Part shown: positions 24,226 to 33,225 of the stretch, in pieces | How positions within the stretch are numbered: the stretch's first letter is position 1 | Layout of the letters: the number at the start of each line of letters is the position of its first letter | Program-made: the position numbers and the translations under genes | Assembly (NCBI GenBank): GCA_022842935.1 | Contig: JALHOP010000001.1 | Coordinates: forward strand, 186,001-250,000 | DNA length: 64,000 bases | Direction of reading: 5' to 3' | Source: Myxococcota bacterium | Lineage (GTDB): Bacteria > Myxococcota > XYA12-FULL-58-9 > JALHOP01 | Notes under the pieces: generated by a model | What the model saw: only the letters and a program-made list of their open reading frames with translations | What the model was told of the DNA's origin: nothing | Databases searched by the model: none

Positions 24226-26007
24226 TTAGGCGAGCACTTCGTTACGCAGGCCCAGCTCTTCACGCGCGGTGCTACGCAAGACGTCGAGGTCGCCGGACAA
24301 GCCCAGCTCGACTGCCTTGGCGACGCTTTCGCCGGCTAAAACCGATGGTTGGATCACGAAATCGGCGCCCACGTCGTAGAGCTCGCGCGCGTGGGTGGTG
24401 CGCTCCGCGGTGACCAGGACCTTGGCGTGCGGACACAACTTGCGCACGAGGTCGACGAGCTTCTTGTTGTTGGTGCCCTTCAGGAAGGCGTCCGGGATGG
24501 TGCACAACACGAGCTGCGCGTGGTGGATGTTTGCGTGGTGCAACGTGTCGGCGTTGCTCACGTCGCCGTAGACGCACGCGACGCCCATGCTGGTGAGCTT
24601 CTCGCGGACCTCGGGGTTGAAGTCGACGACCTTGATCGACTCCTTGAGGTGCGGATGTTTGCGCAGAACCTCGTCGAGGAATGCGCTCGCGATGCGGAAG
24701 AACCCGAGCATGACGATGGGATGACTGTTGTCGCCGCCGCTCTCCTCCTTGACGCTCGCAAGGTCGCGGATGCCAACGGCATTCAGGGCGACACTCATGC
24801 CGCGCTGCAATGGATGGCTGTAGGTGATCCCGTAGGTCGAAGCCACGGCGAGCAGCGCGAATACCCAGGTGATGGTCGTCAGCGTGTCGCTCTCGATGTG
24901 TCCGAGAGAGACGCCGAGCGTCAGGATGACCAGCGCGAACTCGCTGATCTGCGCGAGGTTGATGGTGGCAAGGAGCGACGCGCGGTGGCCGCTATTCAAG
25001 CTGTAGAGCACGCCGAAGATGCCGAAGAAGCGCACCGCGATAGCGATGAACGCGACCAGCGACGCGATGACCAGGACGTTGCCTTGCGGCAAGGGGATCG
25101 TCATGCCGAGCGCCACGAAGAACAGGGTGATGAAGAAATCGCGAATCGAGACGACCTTGGCAATGACGTCGACGTTGTATGGGAACGTTGCGAGCGAGAC
25201 GCCGGCGATGAGCGCGCCCATCTCCATCGACAGGCCAACCTGTGGCAGCGCCGCAACCAGCGCGACGAGGAAGCACCAGCCCAGCGAGATGACCAGCAAG
25301 AGCTCGGGGACGCGGGCGACGGTTCGGTACACGATCGGTAGTACGTAGCGCGAGGCGAGCAGCGCCGCGCCGACGAGCAGCGCGCCGCGCAGGAAGGTAA
25401 GGGCGATCTGACCGACCTGTGGATCGGCGAAGTTCGGCTGCACAGCGAGCACCATGATCGCCCAGATGTCCTGGAAGACGAGGATGCCGATGGTGATGCG
25501 GCCGGGCAGAGTGTCGAGCTCGAACTTGTCGAAGAGCAGCTTCACGACGATCATCGTGCTGCTCATACTGATCGCGATGGCGCAGTAGAGCTCCGCGTAA
25601 ACGGAGTCACCCACCGACAACCCCATGGCTTTCATGCCGTGGAAGGCCAGGTAGCCCGCGCCGAGACAAAGTGGGAACTGAAGCACGCCTGGAACGATGA
25701 CCTTGGCGCCTGCCGACAGCATCTTCTTCAAGTCGATCTCGAGACCGATCATGAAGAGCAACAAGATGAGCCCGATTTCTGCGATGGTCGCGATGTCTGA
25801 GTTGTCGGTGATGAGGCGAAGCCCAATGGGGCCGATCACGACGCCCGCTAAAACGTACCCCAAGATGAGCGGTTGTTTCGTGAGCTTCATGACGAAGCCC
25901 AGAACGCTGGCCGCGACAACGCACAACGCGATGTTGCCGATGACCGCGTGGCCATCGTCACCGGACGTTACGAGCAAGTTCGAAAGAGCTACAGCGAGGG
26001 AACCCAT
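24226..26007 (-). CDS. Kef-type monovalent cation:proton antiporter with RCK/TrkA-N domain
   Basis: 593 residues. CPA2-family inner-membrane transporter. The membrane part (about 20-410) contains the hallmark stretches LGYVLAGVVIGP, IAEIGLILLLFMIGLEID and LVFQDIWAIMVLAV. A cytoplasmic TrkA-N domain follows at about 425-560 (KVVDFNPEVREKLTSMGVAC, YGDVSNADTLHHANI). Its dinucleotide loop reads IVMLGFFRIASAFL, which lacks the normal GxGxxG, so NAD(H) binding may be altered. It may exchange K+ or Na+ for protons. The gene stands alone, with 160 bp upstream of it on one side and an unrelated small gene on the other. Confidence 0.88.
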   Translation of the reverse strand: MGSLAVALSNLLVTSGDDGHAVIGNIALCVVAASVLGFVMKLTKQPLILGYVLAGVVIGPIGLRLITDNSDIATIAEIGLILLLFMIGLEIDLKKMLSAGAKVIVPGVLQFPLCLGAGYLAFHGMKAMGLSVGDSVYAELYCAIAISMSSTMIVVKLLFDKFELDTLPGRITIGILVFQDIWAIMVLAVQPNFADPQVGQIALTFLRGALLVGAALLASRYVLPIVYRTVARVPELLLVISLGWCFLVALVAALPQVGLSMEMGALIAGVSLATFPYNVDVIAKVVSIRDFFITLFFVALGMTIPLPQGNVLVIASLVAFIAIAVRFFGIFGVLYSLNSGHRASLLATINLAQISEFALVILTLGVSLGHIESDTLTTITWVFALLAVASTYGITYSHPLQRGMSVALNAVGIRDLASVKEESGGDNSHPIVMLGFFRIASAFLDEVLRKHPHLKESIKVVDFNPEVREKLTSMGVACVYGDVSNADTLHHANIHHAQLVLCTIPDAFLKGTNNKKLVDLVRKLCPHAKVLVTAERTTHARELYDVGADFVIQPSVLAGESVAKAVELGLSGDLDVLRSTAREELGLRNEVLA

Positions 26008-26115
26008 GAGCGCGGGCGCAACTTAGCAGCTCTTGCGAGTTCTCCCAACCCCGACGTCGCGGGGCTGGGCGGCCGAATCTGCGCCAAACGACAACGATAA
26101 GGCGGGCGGCGCGCT

Positions 26116-26457
26116 TCAGCTCGCCAAGGAGTCGACCTCAGCGCGGGCGTCGGCGATCTGTGCCTCGAAGTGGCCGGCCACCGCGTCGTAGGCCTCGCCC
26201 ATGTCACGAGCGACGTTTTCGGCCAGGCGTTCGAGCTCGCGCAGGCGGGCCGAGGCCAGCTTGAAGCTGGCGGAGGTTCGCGGAGCCGCAAGGCCTGCGG
26301 TGTTGCTGGCCAGGGTCGGGATGAGCTGTGACTGGCGGGGCGGCAGAGCTGCCTGGGCAAGCACGGGCCGCGCGGTGCTCGGGGCGGCGCGCTCCGTACT
26401 TGGGGACTCCGCTCGGGGCTGGGGGCTGACAACGGCATCGACGCGCGGAAAGGTCAC
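26116..26457 (-). CDS. Small helical protein with disordered N-terminus
   Basis: 113 residues if started at GTG 26457, which has AGGAG 8 bases upstream; the longer frame to 26640 is less likely. Residues 1-55 are Pro/Ala/Ser-rich (PQPRAESPSTERAAPSTARP). The rest is a single amphipathic helix region (SASFKLASARLRELERLAEN, then YDAVAGHFEAQIADARAEV) that could form a coiled coil. No signal peptide, no family recognised. The design (disordered Ala/Pro head, helical tail) recurs in other unknown genes of this window. Confidence 0.5.
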   Translation of the reverse strand: MTFPRVDAVVSPQPRAESPSTERAAPSTARPVLAQAALPPRQSQLIPTLASNTAGLAAPRTSASFKLASARLRELERLAENVARDMGEAYDAVAGHFEAQIADARAEVDSLAS

Positions 26458-26681
26458 CGAGAGCTCCTGGACCCAAGGCGCGCAAGCTGAGGCGCGCAAT
26501 GAACCACCAACAGTATCGATGCGCGCATGCGGATGGTTGCGCGTCAACCCGGCACGGTTCCGCGGCGGGTCTGTGGCGCGACGCGTCGTTGAGAGCAGAC
26601 CCGGATGGAGAATTCGTCCCCCCCGGGGTGGCATCGCCACTGGGCTGACCTAGCTTAAGAGTCCATGGGGAAGGGCGGGCC

Positions 26682-27242
26682 ATGAGCCATTCGGACGACG
26701 CCGACCGCGTCTTGGTGTACGAAAACGACCCGATCACGGGTGCACGGGTGACCGCGATGTTCGCCATGGGCACTTTCGTCTTCTCGCTGCTCTTAGGCGG
26801 CTACGTGTTCACGCGCATGACCTGGGGTGGGCAGCTCGCGCCGCTCGGGTCGCGGTTGGGTTGGTCAGGGGTGCTCGTTGGCGGCGGTGTCGCGTTTCTT
26901 GCGTGGGCTTGGCTCCACAACCGCAAGGTCACCGAGCGTATTTTCTACAAGGCGCGCGGCGAGCTTCTCGAGCTCGAGCATCCGTCCCTCTTCGGAAGCG
27001 CGACACGCAACGTCCCGTTCGCCTCTCTCGAAAACGCAGATTTTCACTCGGGCGACCCGCGCGGCGAGAAGCGTGTGAACGTTCCGTGGATACGCATCGG
27101 AGTGCACCATGGCCGCTCGTTCATCGTGAATCTGCCGGGCCAAGTCCACCGCTATGACGTCTTCGTTCGTATGCTCGAGCGCGCGGGCTTCGACGCGCAA
27201 GAAGCGTTAGCGAAACAAGATGTCGTTGAGCAGCGCGGCTAG
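26682..27242 (+). CDS. Membrane protein with PH-like cytosolic domain, unknown function
   Basis: 186 residues. Two transmembrane helices (AMFAMGTFVFSLLLGGYVF and SGVLVGGGVAFLAWAWL) are followed by a 110-residue beta-rich part: RIFYKARGELLELEHPSLF, RNVPFASLENADFHSG, RIGVHHGRSFIVNLPG. This looks like the bacterial PH-like membrane-protein pattern (two helices then a beta-sandwich), though no named motif is certain. The ATG at 26682 was used; GGGC is the only ribosome-binding hint. Same strand as the carboxylase operon 90 bp downstream, without evident functional link. Confidence 0.65.
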   Translation: MSHSDDADRVLVYENDPITGARVTAMFAMGTFVFSLLLGGYVFTRMTWGGQLAPLGSRLGWSGVLVGGGVAFLAWAWLHNRKVTERIFYKARGELLELEHPSLFGSATRNVPFASLENADFHSGDPRGEKRVNVPWIRIGVHHGRSFIVNLPGQVHRYDVFVRMLERAGFDAQEALAKQDVVEQRG

Positions 27243-27332
27243 ACGCCTGATTCGTCGCTTTTGCCTCTACGCCCGCGTCCCGTCGCGAGCAGCTTGCGCG
27301 CGAAGCCACACCCGTGGTCTGAACCGCGAGCA

Positions 27333-28940
27333 ATGGACGTGCTGCAGAGCCGTATTCGTACCGGCGACCCGGCCTTTCGTGACAACCGCAGGCATCACGA
27401 AGCCCTGGTCAAACAGCTACGCGAGCGCCTCGCCTTGGTGCGCGCCGGTGGCAGCGCCGACGCCAAGAAGGTGCAAGAGGGTCGCGGCAAGCTCATGCCC
27501 CGCGCTCGTATCGAGCGCCTTCTCGACCCCGATACGCCTTTCCTCGAGCTGTCTGCTTTGGCGGCCTTCGGACGGCATGACGGCCAGGTCCCCTCGGCTG
27601 GGATCATCACCGGTATCGGCGTGATTCACGGTCGCGAGTGCATGATCGTCGCCAACGACTCGACCGTGAAGGGCGGCTCGTACTACCCCGAGACCGTCAA
27701 GAAGCACGTTCGCGCCCAAGAGATTGCCGCTGAGAATCGCTTGCCCTGTGTGTACCTCGTCGACTCGGGTGGTGCCTTCTTGCCGCTCCAGTCCGAGGTG
27801 TTCCCGGACAAGGAGCACTTTGGCCGCATCTTTTACAACCAAGCCACGATGAGCGCCCGCGGTATCCCCCAGGTCGCGGTCGTGCTGGGCATGTCGACCG
27901 CAGGTGGGGCGTATGTTCCCGCGATGGCGGACGAGAACATCATCGTCAAGAACCAGGGAACCATCTACTTGGCAGGGCCCCCGCTGGTTAAGGCGGCGAC
28001 CGGCGAAGAGGTGAGCGCCGAAGATCTGGGTGGCGGCGAGATGCATTCGAAGATGTCCGGGGTCACCGACCATCTTGCCGCCGACGAGCCCGAGGCGCTG
28101 CGTATCTGTCGCAACATCGTCGAGAGCTTGAACACCGTGAAGCGCGTCAGCATCGACATTGCCGAGCCAGAAGAACCGCTTTACCCAGCCGATGAGCTCT
28201 ACGGGATCCTGCCGGTCGACAATCGTCACCCCTACGACGTGCGCGAGGTCATCGCCCGGCTCGTCGACGGTTCGCGCTTTCACGAGTTCAAGGCCAACTA
28301 CGGTGCGACCCTGGTCTGCGGCTTCGCACGCTGGCTGGGCTACCCGGTTGGTATCGTCGCCAACAACGGCGTGTTGTTTAGTGAAAGCGCGTTGAAGGGT
28401 GCGCACTTCATCAACATGTGCGACCAGCGCGGTGTTCCGATTTTGTTCTTGCAGAACATCACGGGCTTCATGGTCGGGAAGCGCTACGAGCAAGGTGGTA
28501 TTGCCAAAGATGGCGCCAAGATGGTGCAGGCCGTGGCCACGGCGACCGTCCCGCGTCTAACCCTGCTCATCGGTGGCTCGCACGGTGCCGGCAACTACGC
28601 CATGAGCGGACGCGGCTACTTGCCTCGCTTCCTGTTCACCTGGCCGAACTCGCGTGTCTCGGTCATGGGCGCCGAGCAGGCGGCACGGGTGCTTGCGCAG
28701 GTTCGTCGGGAGAAGCTCGCGCGAGACGGGCAACAGATGTCCGCTGAAGAAGAGCAGGTCATCATGAAGCCGGTCATCGAGAAATACGAGCGCGAAGGCG
28801 ACCCGTATTACGGCACGAGCCTTCTTTGGGACGACGGCATCATCGAGCCCGCGCAGACCCGCCAGGTGGTGGGACTAGCACTGTCGGCGGCCTTGAACGC
28901 GGAGCCCCGCGAGCGGCGCGCTCCGGTCTTCAGGATGTGA
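27333..28940 (+). CDS. liuB: Methylcrotonyl-CoA carboxylase carboxyltransferase (beta) subunit
   Basis: 535 residues, the usual length for MCC beta. Transfers carboxyl from carboxybiotin to 3-methylcrotonyl-CoA in leucine breakdown. The acyl-CoA carboxylase signatures are present: [48 protein letters not shown], and [19 protein letters not shown] near the end. ATG 27333 gives the normal N-terminus; the earlier frame from 27261 is not conserved. It heads an operon with enoyl-CoA hydratase, biotin carboxylase and biotinyl carrier, all for leucine or isovalerate use. Propionyl-CoA carboxylase beta is the alternative but is less like these motifs. Confidence 0.92.
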   Translation: MDVLQSRIRTGDPAFRDNRRHHEALVKQLRERLALVRAGGSADAKKVQEGRGKLMPRARIERLLDPDTPFLELSALAAFGRHDGQVPSAGIITGIGVIHGRECMIVANDSTVKGGSYYPETVKKHVRAQEIAAENRLPCVYLVDSGGAFLPLQSEVFPDKEHFGRIFYNQATMSARGIPQVAVVLGMSTAGGAYVPAMADENIIVKNQGTIYLAGPPLVKAATGEEVSAEDLGGGEMHSKMSGVTDHLAADEPEALRICRNIVESLNTVKRVSIDIAEPEEPLYPADELYGILPVDNRHPYDVREVIARLVDGSRFHEFKANYGATLVCGFARWLGYPVGIVANNGVLFSESALKGAHFINMCDQRGVPILFLQNITGFMVGKRYEQGGIAKDGAKMVQAVATATVPRLTLLIGGSHGAGNYAMSGRGYLPRFLFTWPNSRVSVMGAEQAARVLAQVRREKLARDGQQMSAEEEQVIMKPVIEKYEREGDPYYGTSLLWDDGIIEPAQTRQVVGLALSAALNAEPRERRAPVFRM

Positions 28941-28945
28941 AGAGC

Positions 28946-29734
28946 ATGGAATCAACGTCCGCGGCTGATTCGGGCCGCACCATTCGCGTCGAGCGCGACG
29001 CCGGAATCGTCACCGTCAATCTGGCGCGCCCGGACGTGCGTAACGCCTTCAACACGGCGCTCATTCATGAGCTCATCCAGACGTTCGCCGACATCGATGA
29101 CAGTGCGCGTGTCGTCATCTTGCAGGGCGACGGCGCGGTGTTCTGTGCGGGCGCCGATCTCGCGATGATGCGAGAGAGTACGGGGCATTCGTTCGAGCAG
29201 AACGTCAGCGATGCGAGGACCATGGCCAAGGTCTTCGAGGTCGTCGACCGCTGTCCCGTCCCAGTGATCGGCCGCATCCACGGCGCCGCCATGGGCGGAG
29301 GTCTCGGTCTCGTCGCTTGCTGTGACATCGCAATCGCGGACGATCAATCGAAGTTTGCGCTCACAGAGGTGAAGCTGGGTCTCGTGCCTGCGGTCATCGC
29401 GCCCTACGTCATCGCGAAGATTGGCGTGGGTGCCGCGCGACGCTATTTCACGACCGGCGAGGTCTTTGATGCCCGTACCGCCAAGGACATTGGCCTCATC
29501 CACGAGGCCGTTGACGGTGAATCGCTCGACGACCAGGTCATGCTCTGCGTCGACGCCATCCGCGCCAACGGCCCGAAAGCAGTGCGCGCCGCGAAGAAGC
29601 TCGTTCACGACGTCGCCGGGCGCCCCGATTTGACGGCCATGACGACGCAGCTCATCGCAGACCTGCGCGTCTCGGCCGAAGGGCAAGAGGGTCTTACAGC
29701 CTTCCTCGCCAAAAGAAAGCCGAGCTGGTCGTGA
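28946..29734 (+). CDS. liuC: Enoyl-CoA hydratase, probably methylglutaconyl-CoA hydratase
   Basis: 262 residues from ATG 28946. A GTG at 28937 overlapping the liuB stop (GTGA) is also possible. Crotonase fold: FCAGADLAMMRESTG and GRIHGAAMGGGLGLVACCDI form the oxyanion hole, and TEVKLGLVPAVIAPYV holds the catalytic Glu region. Its position between the two MCC subunits indicates hydration of 3-methylglutaconyl-CoA to HMG-CoA. The next gene starts at GTG 29731, overlapping its stop by 4 bp. Confidence 0.9.
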   Translation: MESTSAADSGRTIRVERDAGIVTVNLARPDVRNAFNTALIHELIQTFADIDDSARVVILQGDGAVFCAGADLAMMRESTGHSFEQNVSDARTMAKVFEVVDRCPVPVIGRIHGAAMGGGLGLVACCDIAIADDQSKFALTEVKLGLVPAVIAPYVIAKIGVGAARRYFTTGEVFDARTAKDIGLIHEAVDGESLDDQVMLCVDAIRANGPKAVRAAKKLVHDVAGRPDLTAMTTQLIADLRVSAEGQEGLTAFLAKRKPSWS

Positions 29735-31182
29735 GGATCCTGGTCGCCAATCGCGGCGAAATCGCGTGTCGCCTGATCGCCGGTATTCGCGAGCTGGGAC
29801 ACGAGGCCGTGGCGGTGTTCACCGACGTCGATTCCGACGCGCCGCACGTCAAGCTCGCCGACCACGCCATCGGGCTAGGTGAGCCGCGCGCCTACCTCGA
29901 CATCGCGAAGCTCATCGCCGCGATGAAGGCTAGCGGTGCCAAGGCGGTCCACCCGGGCTATGGCTTCGTGTCGCAGAGCGCCGAGTTCGTAGAAGCGTGC
30001 GACAGGGCCGGCGTGATCTTCATCGGCCCGTCCGCCAAAGCGATGCGCGCGCTCGGCGACAAGCGTGGGTCGCGTCAGCTCGCCGAGGGCGCGCAGGTGC
30101 CGGTGGTACCTGGCGACAAGAGCATCGAAGACCCGGCGGCGGCCGAGCTCATCGCCGCCCGCATCGGTTACCCGGTGTTGCTCAAGGCGTCTGGTGGTGG
30201 CGGGGGCAAGGGCATGCGCCGCGTCGATGACGCCAAGCAAGTCGCGGAGGCCTTCGCCGCCGCCCAGCGCGAGGCAAAAGCAGCCTTTGGCGACGATCGT
30301 ATGCAGATCGAGAAGTATGTTCACCCCGCGCGCCACGTCGAGGTCCAGATACTCGGTGACGGCAAGCGCGCCATCGCGCTCGGTGATCGCGAGTGCTCGC
30401 TCCAGCGACGCTATCAGAAGATTATCGAAGAAGGTCCCTCGGCCGCCATCAGCGACGAAACGCGTAAGGCGTTGCACGCAGCGGCGGTTCGCCTCGCGGA
30501 GGCTGCCGGGTACGCTTCAGCGGGCACAGTCGAGTTCATCGTGGGTCCGGATGGTGGGTTCTATTTTCTCGAGGTGAATACGCGCCTACAGGTAGAGCAC
30601 CCGGTCACCGAGCTCATCACCGGCTTCGACATCGTCCGCGCGCAGATCGAGCTCGCGCTTGGGGGCTCCCTTCCCGCGGGCCCGCCACCGTCGCGCGGAC
30701 ACGCGATCGAAGCGCGCTTGAACGCTGAAGACCCTTACCATGGCTTCTTGCCTCAGACGGGCAAGCTTCTCGTGGTCGAGTGGCCGCGTTTGCCGGGTGT
30801 GCGCGTCGACGCGGGCGTGGCGACCGGCTCCGAGGTGACGCCGGCCTACGACTCGCTTTTGGCCAAGATCATCGCACACGGTTCGACGCGGGAAGAAGCG
30901 CGTGGTCGCCTGCTAGCCGCTCTGCGCGCGACCACCGTCCTCGGGGTCGTAACCAACCAAGTCTTTCTCGCTCAGTTGCTCGAGAGTGAAGCGTTCGTAA
31001 CCGCGCAGACCTTCACGACGACTGTCGAGAACGCGACGTGGGCCGAGCCGCCCGTGCCAGTCTACGTCGAGGAGCTAGCCAACGCCGCTGCGGTCACCGT
31101 ACGCAAAAGCGTCGCAACCGGCGCTGACGTTTACTCGCCATGGCAGCGCCTCGGCGCTTTTCGAATGAGCACAGGCACATGA
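29731..31182 (+). CDS. liuD: Biotin carboxylase subunit of methylcrotonyl-CoA carboxylase
   Basis: 483 residues. ATP-grasp enzyme that carboxylates biotin. Features: ILVANRGEIACRLIAG at the N-terminus, VHPGYGFVSQSAEF, the Gly-rich loop KASGGGGGKGMRRV, RDCS-like GDRECSLQRRYQKIIEE, and FLEVNTRLQVEHPVTELI. Classical MCC alpha subunits (about 660 residues) carry the biotinyl domain at their C-terminus. Here the protein stops after a 30-residue tail and the carrier domain is encoded by the next, overlapping gene. GTG start within the liuC stop (GTGA). Confidence 0.92.
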   Translation: MRILVANRGEIACRLIAGIRELGHEAVAVFTDVDSDAPHVKLADHAIGLGEPRAYLDIAKLIAAMKASGAKAVHPGYGFVSQSAEFVEACDRAGVIFIGPSAKAMRALGDKRGSRQLAEGAQVPVVPGDKSIEDPAAAELIAARIGYPVLLKASGGGGGKGMRRVDDAKQVAEAFAAAQREAKAAFGDDRMQIEKYVHPARHVEVQILGDGKRAIALGDRECSLQRRYQKIIEEGPSAAISDETRKALHAAAVRLAEAAGYASAGTVEFIVGPDGGFYFLEVNTRLQVEHPVTELITGFDIVRAQIELALGGSLPAGPPPSRGHAIEARLNAEDPYHGFLPQTGKLLVVEWPRLPGVRVDAGVATGSEVTPAYDSLLAKIIAHGSTREEARGRLLAALRATTVLGVVTNQVFLAQLLESEAFVTAQTFTTTVENATWAEPPVPVYVEELANAAAVTVRKSVATGADVYSPWQRLGAFRMSTGT

Positions 31183-31541
31183 GCTTCCGCATCATCGAAC
31201 ACGAAGGCCGTCGCATCCGCGTCGCGGTGGTGCGCACCCCCAAGGGGGCATGGGTAGGCTATCCGGGGGGCGCGAAGTTCTTCGCCGATGCGTCCGCTAC
31301 AGCGGGTGGCACGGTGGCGAGTGCCGATGCCGTCGTCGCACCCATGACCGCCAAGGTCGTACAGGTGCGCACCCGCCCCGGCGCCAAGGTCGCCGAGGGT
31401 GATCTCTTGCTGGTGCTCGAGGCCATGAAGATGGAGTACCGGCTCACCGCTCCACGCGACGGTGTCGTCGCCGAGGTTGCCTGCGGTGAAGGCGAGCTCG
31501 TCGATCTCGGCTCGACGCTGGTGCGACTCGAGACCCTGTAG
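31179..31541 (+). CDS. Biotinyl carrier domain protein of the MCC complex
   Basis: 120 residues. Carries biotin on Lys in EAMKMEYRL (the MKM motif) and shuttles carboxyl between the carboxylase and transferase subunits. The fold signature is complete: VVAPMTAKVVQVRTRPGAKV, EGDLLLVLEAMKME, and EGELVDLGSTLVRLE at the end. The first 50 residues resemble the linker/BT region of MCC alpha. ATG 31179 overlaps the biotin carboxylase stop (ATGA), so the two halves of the usual alpha subunit are made as separate, coupled chains. A frame starting at 31140 is also open but lies inside the previous gene. Confidence 0.9.
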   Translation: MSFRIIEHEGRRIRVAVVRTPKGAWVGYPGGAKFFADASATAGGTVASADAVVAPMTAKVVQVRTRPGAKVAEGDLLLVLEAMKMEYRLTAPRDGVVAEVACGEGELVDLGSTLVRLETL

Positions 31542-31582
31542 CCCCAGTTGCATCACCCGCGTCCGCGGCGCTCACCACGAGC

Positions 31583-31837
31583 TCACTCGCCCTTCGGTCC
31601 ACCGAAGGGGCGCAGGTGGTAGCAGGGCGGCCGATTGCCACCGATGCCAAGCAGTGACGGGTGGAAAGGTGGTGGCCAGCAAGGATCCAGGCGAGGCCGG
31701 CGGGGTTCACGCGTATCCCGGTCCGGGGGTGGCGGCGTGAGTGGGGATGGCGCCGGAGAGGACGGAGGCGTCGCTGGCGCCGGCACGGCGCGAGCGGGGA
31801 AAACGCCTTTCTTCTGGTCGACGGATTCGACTGCCAT
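31583..31837 (-). CDS. Possible small Pro-rich protein (weak call)
   Basis: 84 residues from ATG 31837, with AGGAT 9 bases upstream. The sequence is Pro/Arg-rich (TPPPPDRDTREPRRPRLDP) and ends CYHLRPFGGPKGE. It converges on the biotinyl-carrier gene. No family is recognised and the codon evidence is not decisive. It is listed because the 464-bp stretch 31542-32005 otherwise holds no supported gene; the overlapping plus-strand frame (31635-32111) is Gly/Arg junk. Confidence 0.3.
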   Translation of the reverse strand: MAVESVDQKKGVFPARAVPAPATPPSSPAPSPLTPPPPDRDTREPRRPRLDPCWPPPFHPSLLGIGGNRPPCYHLRPFGGPKGE

Positions 31838-32005
31838 GAGGCACATCCTGGTGGTTGTGTGCCGCATTTTCGGCGCGCCGCTGGTGTTGGCCTCCCGCCG
31901 GTCCCGACAGGTTGTCAGAGGGCGCGGCATCCGGTGTGACCGGTCCGGTTCCCGCCTTCGTGGCGCCGCGCTATTGGCTGCGATGCGTTTGCGGGGCGCA
32001 AGCCC

Positions 32006-33100
32006 TCAGCGCCCGAGCCCGAGGCGTTTGAGAAGGTTCTCGAGTCCCGTGAGGTCGTGGATGGCTTGGCGCGGGCCTTCTTTGCGGCTCGGCAAGAGGG
32101 AGCCAAGCTGAGAGGCCCAGGTGCTGGGCCCTCCGAGCGCGACTTGGACGCCGTGCCAGGCGAGATGCGCGAGAACGTCGCGCGCGGGTACGGACGTGCC
32201 GGTCGGGGTGTAAAATCGCGTGCCCATCTTCGTGGCGCGTTCCAGGCGCTCGCTATAGCGGTTGCGTTCGTCCTGTGAGAGGGCGGTGATGACAGCGACC
32301 CGCGACTCTTGGGCGCGAGCCGCCTCGGTGGCTTCCGCCTTGCGCTGCTCGTCGAGGGCTCGCAGCTCCGTGAGTTGGTCTTCGAGCGATGGCTGCATCG
32401 CGTCGCGGCGCGCGACGAGGCTCGTAAGCCCAGCACGAAGCACTTCGAGCTTGTCGTGCTCGGCGCCGAGGGCGTTCGCAGCCCCGGTGAGGAGTGTTTG
32501 CAGCTCGACGTTTTGTCCGTCGAATGTGGCGAAGAGCGCCGATACGCCGCTCTCGGCGCGCTGACGCAAGTGAGCGGGCTGTGCACGCAGGGCATCGAGC
32601 TTGTCGAGCTCACGGCGCAGGACCTCGAGTCGGCTGCGCGCCGCGTCGGCGAGCTTCGCTCCAGGAGAACGTTGCTCGAGCTTCTCGGCCGCGATGCGAA
32701 TGTTCTTGCGTACAGCGTCGACTGCCTTCGGCTTGATGCCGCCGGTGGCATCGCTCGCGAGCGACGCTACGAGGTTTCGGACCGACAGCTCGCCGTTCTT
32801 GGCGAGCCCCAGCACGAGGCTTGCGAGGCGCTGGTCGCTGGGCACGGTCACCAGACCAGCATCGATGACGATGTGGTCATAGCGGCCGTCGAGACCGGGC
32901 TCCGGGCGGCCAAAAAGGCTCCAGGTCATGCGCTGCCATGCACTCGGCGGGCGCGGCGGGGTCCACACGGCCAACGACGTATTGGTGGAGGGGGCTTTCG
33001 GGGGTGGCGGAGCCGACGTTTCACTCTCGAGTGGGTTTTCCGTGGGCGCGACGGTGACGAGGCCGCGCGCTAATCCCGACACTGGTGGTGAGGCCGACAT
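32006..33100 (-). CDS. Unknown coiled-coil-rich protein
   Basis: 364 residues, no signal peptide or membrane helix. The first 60 residues are disordered and Pro-rich (SETSAPPPPKAPSTNTSLAV). Residues about 70-130 are mixed, then about 130-290 is strongly coiled-coil (ARSRLEVLRRELDKLDALRA, LEDQLTELRALDEQRKAEAT). The C-terminus is helical (IHDLTGLENLLKRLGLG). ATG 33100 lacks a Shine-Dalgarno. The family is not recognised. The Ala/Pro-rich head and lack of export signal are shared with the next gene (33226) and others in the window. Confidence 0.6.
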   Translation of the reverse strand: MSASPPVSGLARGLVTVAPTENPLESETSAPPPPKAPSTNTSLAVWTPPRPPSAWQRMTWSLFGRPEPGLDGRYDHIVIDAGLVTVPSDQRLASLVLGLAKNGELSVRNLVASLASDATGGIKPKAVDAVRKNIRIAAEKLEQRSPGAKLADAARSRLEVLRRELDKLDALRAQPAHLRQRAESGVSALFATFDGQNVELQTLLTGAANALGAEHDKLEVLRAGLTSLVARRDAMQPSLEDQLTELRALDEQRKAEATEAARAQESRVAVITALSQDERNRYSERLERATKMGTRFYTPTGTSVPARDVLAHLAWHGVQVALGGPSTWASQLGSLLPSRKEGPRQAIHDLTGLENLLKRLGLGR

Positions 33101-33225
33101 AGGGTCAGTTTTTCGGAGCGATAGCGTGAGGGTTGCGGATCGGTGAGCGCCAGCCGGTCAGCGGCTCGGCACGGGCCCGCCTGTTTCGGGTTCGCCGGGC
33201 CTTGGACCGGGCTTTCGGGGGGGCG

